This document shows, in pieces, positions 7,775 to 10,810 of a stretch of DNA of 10,810 nt. The notes beneath the pieces are model-generated. The model had not been told where the DNA came from. It searched no databases and saw only the letters and a program-made list of their open reading frames with translations. How positions within the stretch are numbered: the stretch's first letter is position 1; every line of letters starts with the position of its first letter. Position numbers and translations under genes: made by a program. The stretch comes from Deltaproteobacteria bacterium RIFCSPHIGHO2_12_FULL_43_9 (lineage in GTDB: Bacteria > Bdellovibrionota > O2-12-FULL-43-9): the NCBI GenBank assembly GCA_001798265.1, contig MGRR01000073.1:2698-13507 (forward strand), read 5' to 3'.

Positions 7775-7791
7775 AGCAATTAGCGTGCCAA
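7775..7791 (-). promoter_or_regulatory. Near-consensus sigma-54 (-24/-12) promoter of the dockerin gene
   Basis: On the minus strand TTGGCACGCTAATTGCT matches the RpoN consensus YTGGCACG-N4-TTGCW at every defined base, with GG (7789-7788) and GC (7777-7776) ten bases apart. The predicted start is near 7764, leaving about 45 nt of leader before the GTG at 7719. It lies in an intergenic region and points at the gene, so a chance match is unlikely. Confidence 0.85.
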
Positions 7792-7920
7792 GGTAGGCCT
7801 TTTATATTCCAAATGATTTTGAATAGTTATAAGGTTGCTGCCATTTGTGAACGTCAAGTGGATTTATATTTGTCGACGATAACTAGTTAAAATAACTTTG
7901 TTTTTAGTTGAAAAATATTT

Positions 7921-7939
7921 TTTACATGAAGCATGTAAA
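7921..7939. repeat. Perfect 8-bp inverted repeat, possible activator binding site
   Basis: TTTACATG-AAG-CATGTAAA is a perfect dyad 130 nt upstream of the -24 element of the dockerin promoter, a usual distance for an enhancer site of a sigma-54 activator. It could instead serve as a weak terminator for the TerC gene, whose stop is at 7974-7976, since the minus strand continues with A/T-rich sequence; the stem has little G+C, so I prefer the regulatory reading. Confidence 0.45.
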
Positions 7940-7942
7940 CTT

Positions 7943-7973
7943 GGAGCATTGCCAGCCTGGTGCACTCAATAAA
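7943..7973 (+). pseudogene. 31-nt direct repeat, copy 2: remnant of the peptidase gene's 3' end
   Basis: The segment repeats 6344-6374 with one synonymous change and still reads GALPAWCTQ-stop in frame. The sequence before it (HEACKL and upstream) is unrelated to the peptidase, and the similarity stops at 7973, one base before the TerC stop codon. It is therefore a fragment, not a gene: either the tail of a lost paralogue or one boundary of an inserted 1.57-kb block. Confidence 0.75.
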
Positions 7974-8918
7974 TCAACTATCCCGGCCTCTTGGAAAAAC
8001 CTCTTTCTTTGTTTCTGGCGGCCATTTGACAGAGGCAAATATTGCTATTCCGAGAATAACGGAAATTATTACAAGACTGATACCTGTTGGAATTTTAATG
8101 AAATCTGTTGATACCATCTTTATTCCAACAAATAGTAATACTCCTGATAAACCAAACTGCAGGTAGTAAAAGAGTTTTGAAAAATGGGCAAAGGCAAAAT
8201 AGAGCGCGCGAAGCCCAAGAATGGCGAAAACATTAGAGGTAAAAACAATAAAGGGATCCGTGGTGATGGCAAGTATTGCTGGAATTGAATCAAGGGCAAA
8301 GATGACATCTGTAACCTCGATAAGGCAGAGCACCATAAGGAGTAATGTTCCCACCCTCCTTCCATCGTGGGTAAGAAATTTCCCGCCATCATATTTATTG
8401 GTAAATGGTAAAATCTTTTTTATAATCCGGAGTATTAGGTTTTTTTCGGGATCTAACTCTTTCTCCTTCTGAAGAGCCATCTGGAGCCCAGAATAAATCA
8501 AGACGGCGCCAAATAAATAAATCGTCCAGTGGAATCTCTCTATAAGCGCGATACCTCCCCAAATGAAGAGACCCCGCATAACGAGGGCGCCGATAATCCC
8601 CCAGAATAAAACCTTGTGCTGATACTGCGGCTGCACCTTAAAATAATTGAATATGACAAGGAAAACGAAGATATTGTCTATGCTCAGTGATCTCTCAATT
8701 AAGTACCCTGTAAAGAAATCGAGCGCGGCTTTTGAATCAACAAATACCAAAACACCTAAATTAAAGAGTAACGCAACCAGAACCCAGATTATACTCCACG
8801 CCATCGCCTCCTTAAATTCGATAGCATGTGGTTTCTTATGAAAAACACCCAGATCGAGTGCCAGTAAAACCAGAACAAAGAGATTGAACCCGATCCATAA
8901 TAATGGAGAATAGTGCAC
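7974..8918 (-). CDS. TerC-family integral membrane protein
   Basis: The 314-residue product is close to the usual length of the TerC/Alx family. It has about seven to nine hydrophobic segments and the family's acidic membrane motifs: DLG at 22-24, ERSLSIDNIFVF at 75-86, and EVTDVIFALDSIPA at 201-214. Family members are linked to tellurite resistance or to manganese export and metal loading of exported enzymes. Metal handling in the inner membrane is the safest statement; the exact ion cannot be read here. The start is taken as GTG at 8918: an in-frame TGA lies a few codons upstream, so the frame cannot extend much further, and the ribosome binding site is weak (AGGGG, about 12 bases away). 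No ter operon partners are present. Confidence 0.93.
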   Translation of the reverse strand: MHYSPLLWIGFNLFVLVLLALDLGVFHKKPHAIEFKEAMAWSIIWVLVALLFNLGVLVFVDSKAALDFFTGYLIERSLSIDNIFVFLVIFNYFKVQPQYQHKVLFWGIIGALVMRGLFIWGGIALIERFHWTIYLFGAVLIYSGLQMALQKEKELDPEKNLILRIIKKILPFTNKYDGGKFLTHDGRRVGTLLLMVLCLIEVTDVIFALDSIPAILAITTDPFIVFTSNVFAILGLRALYFAFAHFSKLFYYLQFGLSGVLLFVGIKMVSTDFIKIPTGISLVIISVILGIAIFASVKWPPETKKEVFPRGRDS

Positions 8919-8938
8919 TTTAGCTGAGATCCCCTTTT

Positions 8939-8964
8939 GTCATTCCGGCGAAAGCCGGGATGAC
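8939..8964. repeat. REP-like palindrome upstream of the TerC gene
   Basis: GTCATTCCGGC and GCCGGGATGAC flank a GAAA loop. The 11-bp arms pair fully apart from one T-G position. The GTCATTCC...GGGATGAC pattern is that of dispersed REP-like elements known from many genomes. It lies in the TerC leader, where as RNA it would form a stable stem before the GTG start. Confidence 0.75.
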
Positions 8965-8994
8965 CCGCCAAAATTTATGAAATACTTCCCTAGC

Positions 8995-9021
8995 CTAATA
9001 ATTTAGACACTCTTAGGTCAA
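8995..9021 (-). promoter_or_regulatory. Possible sigma-70 type promoter for the TerC gene
   Basis: On the minus strand TTGACC (9021-9016) is followed after 15 bases by TATTAG (9000-8995). The -35 is good, but the -10 matches only four of six bases and the spacer is short. It would give a leader of about 70 nt containing the REP-like palindrome. Confidence 0.3.
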
Positions 9022-9186
9022 GGAAATTCACTGTATATTAATTTTAATTTGGCGTAACAGTTTGAAATCGCACCTGAATCCGAATCTACTCAAATTTTTC
9101 TGACAAGATCATTTGCAGAAGAGAGGTTTTTTGGAATTTTTATACCGTCCAACCAGCTGATATTGTTGCTGTTTTTTATATTCCTG

Positions 9187-9202
9187 TGGCATGGGGATTG
9201 CA
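9187..9202 (+). promoter_or_regulatory. Possible sigma-54 promoter for a short ORF
   Basis: TGGCATGGGGATTGCA has the -24/-12 layout, with GG (9188-9189) and GC (9200-9201) ten bases apart; one base of the -24 element differs from consensus. The predicted start near 9213 lies just before a strong ribosome binding site and ATG. No larger gene lies downstream on this strand, so the call is weaker than the other two. Confidence 0.4.
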
Positions 9203-9228
9203 CCTCAAAGTTATGTTGGGGGAGAATA

Positions 9229-9330
9229 ATGAGGCTAGGCTATTTATGTCAGGATCAATCCAGTCAGGTGAATCAGGTTCATTCACCCATGCGCACGCAA
9301 TCCTATTATTTCTTGCGATTGTATCAATAA
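9229..9330 (+). CDS. Possible 33-residue ORF, unknown
   Basis: The ATG is preceded by GGGGGAG at 9218-9224, an excellent ribosome binding site, and a -24/-12 promoter-like sequence lies just upstream. The product (MRLGYLCQDQ, then polar Gln/Ser-rich sequence ending FLRLYQ) has no recognisable motif. The region between the TerC and rdgB starts/ends holds no other convincing gene. An overlapping frame open from 9078 to 9353, whose C-terminal 17 residues are hydrophobic, could instead be the decayed end of a membrane protein gene; it lacks a good start. Confidence 0.25.
   Translation: MRLGYLCQDQSSQVNQVHSPMRTQSYYFLRLYQ
9267..9287. repeat. Perfect 7-bp inverted repeat downstream of rdgB
   Basis: GGTGAAT and ATTCACC flank the seven bases CAGGTTC. 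As RNA it would form a small hairpin inside the possible short ORF; on the other strand it lies about 60 nt past the rdgB stop. No T run follows in either direction. Confidence 0.35.
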
Positions 9331-9345
9331 CAGTAATTTTAGTTT

Positions 9346-9987
9346 TTATCTGATTCCCAAAAATTTTTTGAGCTTTGGAGCAAGTTTTATCAGGGCAGCT
9401 CCCCTATGGCTGATCTCTGTTTTTTTGTCAATTTCCAGTTCCGCCATGGTACAACGCATTGTTGGCAGATAAAAAACCGGATCATATCCAAATCCCTTAT
9501 CCCCCTTAGGTGTTGTAACTATCTCTCCACTTACCCTACCCTCGGCATGGATATGCTCTCCGGTGGGTTTAACAACGACAACATCGGCCTGAAAGTAGGC
9601 CTTCCTCTCTTCCCTCTTTAATCCTTTAATTTTTGACACCAACTTTTTAATATTTTCCTGGTCTGTTGCATCATCTCCGGCATATCGCGATGAAAAAATA
9701 CCTGGCTCGCCATTTAAGGCCGGAACAATCAGGCCGGAATCATCGGCAAGGGTTATTAACCCGGTCTCTTTAGAAATTTTTGTGGCCTTGATAAGCGCAT
9801 TCTCAAGAAATGTTGTTCCCGTTTCTTCGATTTCAATTTTTTTATTTAATTCGACCAGTGAAATAATTTTAATTGGGAGATCCCCTACACTCGCTGCGCG
9901 AGCTGGGGATGACGTCAGAAACGATTTTATTTCATTGAGCTTTCCATCATTATAGGTACCAATTAAAAGCTCAATCTTCTCCTTCAT
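9346..9987 (-). CDS. rdgB: RdgB/HAM1-family XTP/dITP diphosphatase
   Basis: This enzyme hydrolyses non-canonical purine nucleotides (XTP, dITP, ITP) to the monophosphate and pyrophosphate, keeping them out of DNA and RNA. The 213-residue product carries the family motifs in order: T11-x-N13-x-x-K16 for nucleotide binding, EETG at 54-57, the metal-binding ADDSGL at 81-86, PGIFSSRYAG at 95-104, GFGYDP at 165-170 and SHRG at 193-196. It starts at an ATG 6 nt after the stop of the upstream DHH gene, so the two are almost certainly co-transcribed. Residues about 25-36 (TSSPARAASVGD) form a loop longer than in E. coli RdgB and are encoded by a palindromic element, suggesting an in-frame repeat insertion. 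Confidence 0.95.
   Translation of the reverse strand: MKEKIELLIGTYNDGKLNEIKSFLTSSPARAASVGDLPIKIISLVELNKKIEIEETGTTFLENALIKATKISKETGLITLADDSGLIVPALNGEPGIFSSRYAGDDATDQENIKKLVSKIKGLKREERKAYFQADVVVVKPTGEHIHAEGRVSGEIVTTPKGDKGFGYDPVFYLPTMRCTMAELEIDKKTEISHRGAALIKLAPKLKKFLGIR
9880..9913. repeat. Palindromic element embedded in the rdgB reading frame
   Basis: ATCCCC...CTCGC-TGC-GCGAG...GGGGAT forms an imperfect dyad: outer arms 9880-9885 and 9905-9910, inner arms 9890-9894 and 9898-9902. On the minus strand it begins GTCATCCC, like the GTCATTCC of the palindrome at 8939-8964. It encodes the extra loop of RdgB at residues about 25-36. Confidence 0.7.
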
Positions 9988-9993
9988 ATCAAA

Positions 9994-10810
9994 TTATCTT
10001 CCGCGACCGTTTTCATTACTGCCAATATTATATCCATTGTTATTTCCTTTGTTACTCCCTTTTGCGGGGACTCCCAGCAACGGATACATTTTAGACCGGT
10101 CCTTAACCCTCATTGCGTCTAAAAGAGAGATCATGGTTTTATCCTCAGCCTGAAGCCTTTCATCCTGTGCTACCCTTCTTAAATCTATCTGCCCCCCTGA
10201 GCTCATGGTATGGCCCCCGGCTGATCCCCGGCCAGCCAATGCCTTGCGTATCAGTCTTCCTGCCCTTGCGTGGATATTACTTGATCTGATTGAGATGAAG
10301 AGGCGATTTCTACACAGCCCTGTAACCACAGACCAGCTGACTCTTTCTAGACGAAGTAAAAAATCAGCAATCAGGGGAATCATGTCCGGATTTTGCACCT
10401 GACCAAGCTTTACAGAGATTATGTTTCTGAAAATTAGAGCGCTATCAACTGCCCTGCTTATTATGTCGTAAAATTCTTTTGGAACCTTTGCCCAGCGGAT
10501 TTTAGCCAAAAGCTTCTGATTTACCCTTGGAAAGAGATATACAAAGGAATCGACATCCTCTTCCGTAGCCTGCCTTCCAAGATCCTGTGTTTCAGAGATG
10601 ATGCCATAAGCCAAAGCCGTACTAAGATTGGCCGGGATCGGAACCTTCGCGGCCCGTAGATACTCAGTCATGATTCCAACGGTGGTACCAGCCTCCGGTC
10701 TTATATCAATAAAGGTAGCCTTCTTGGAGTTCCTTCTAACCGGATGATGATCGATAACTATTAATGGTATTTTACCCTCAGGCAGAATATTGTTCCCCGC
10801 CCCGGGTTGT
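9994..10810 (-). CDS. DHH/DHHA1-family phosphoesterase (NrnA-like), N-terminus outside window
   Basis: The frame is open to the right edge, so the ATG at 10671 is internal; 271 residues are visible. The fragment contains VIDHHP (DHH at visible residues 20-22), the metal-binding motif that names the superfamily, and ends with a DHHA1 domain carrying GGHTMSSGG at 198-206, the substrate-binding glycine-rich motif. The segment ISETQDLGRQATEEDV between them is typical of the NrnA-like branch, which degrades short oligoribonucleotides and dephosphorylates pAp. The exact substrate is not certain. The C-terminus ends in an unusual Asn/Gly-rich tail (NKGNNNGYNIGSNENGRGR). The stop lies 6 nt before the rdgB start, indicating one operon for nucleotide and RNA turnover. 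Confidence 0.9.
   Translation of the reverse strand, partial: QPGAGNNILPEGKIPLIVIDHHPVRRNSKKATFIDIRPEAGTTVGIMTEYLRAAKVPIPANLSTALAYGIISETQDLGRQATEEDVDSFVYLFPRVNQKLLAKIRWAKVPKEFYDIISRAVDSALIFRNIISVKLGQVQNPDMIPLIADFLLRLERVSWSVVTGLCRNRLFISIRSSNIHARAGRLIRKALAGRGSAGGHTMSSGGQIDLRRVAQDERLQAEDKTMISLLDAMRVKDRSKMYPLLGVPAKGSNKGNNNGYNIGSNENGRGR

Noticed and set aside
7840..7856. TTGACG with a TATAAC box on the minus strand as a sigma-70 promoter for the dockerin gene
   Set aside because: The spacer is about 20 bases, too long for a good promoter, while a perfectly spaced sigma-54 site lies closer to the gene.
7708..8472. Short plus-strand ORFs across the dockerin promoter region and the TerC gene
   Set aside because: They run antisense to the conserved TerC motifs or through the promoter and repeats, and none has a signal peptide, motif or ribosome binding site.
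9078..9353. 91-codon open frame with a hydrophobic C-terminus before rdgB
   Set aside because: No initiation codon with a ribosome binding site supports it, it overlaps the rdgB stop region, and its N-terminal half does not read like a protein; at best a decayed gene end.

Overview
The window looks like chromosomal DNA from an uncultured Gram-negative bacterium, perhaps Deltaproteobacteria-like or a candidate phylum. The evidence is Sec-secreted proteins carrying Cys-bearing dockerin-type repeats, sigma-54 (-24/-12) promoter sequences, dispersed GTCATYCC-type palindromes, and ordinary stop usage (TAA and TGA both end convincing genes). The lineage is an inference; no rRNA or tRNA gene is present to test it.

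Layout. (1) Positions 1-3611, plus strand: two overlapping genes of unknown function. The first is a helix-rich protein cut by the left edge. The second is a 792-residue exported mosaic with a Gly-Asp repeat, proline-rich linkers, a coiled coil and a compact C-terminal domain. This part is visibly richer in A+T than the rest and looks accessory. (2) Positions 3612-4138: a gene-free stretch ending in a -24/-12 promoter. (3) Positions 4139-6894, plus strand: a secreted M64-family metallopeptidase with a fibronectin-like domain and two dockerin-type modules, followed by a small exported protein. (4) Positions 6896-6926: a perfect 15+1+15 palindrome between convergent genes. (5) Positions 6928-7719, minus strand: a secreted Cys-rich protein with an N-terminal dockerin-type pair, behind a near-consensus sigma-54 promoter. 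(6) Positions 7974-8918, minus strand: a TerC-family membrane protein. (7) Positions 8919-9345: REP-like palindrome, possible promoters and a possible 33-codon ORF. (8) Positions 9346-10810, minus strand: a housekeeping pair, RdgB-type XTP/dITP diphosphatase downstream of a DHH/DHHA1 phosphoesterase that runs off the right edge.

How it fits together. The metallopeptidase and the Cys-rich dockerin protein are encoded on opposite strands, yet their promoter cores match at 19 of 22 positions, which suggests a co-regulated sigma-54 set of secreted, probably calcium-binding proteins. The last 31 nt of the peptidase gene recur with one synonymous difference at 7943-7973. The two copies bracket the small exported gene and the dockerin gene, so this block may have been inserted or may descend from a duplicated peptidase gene. 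A second palindromic element appears to lie inside the rdgB reading frame and to add about 10 residues to the protein.
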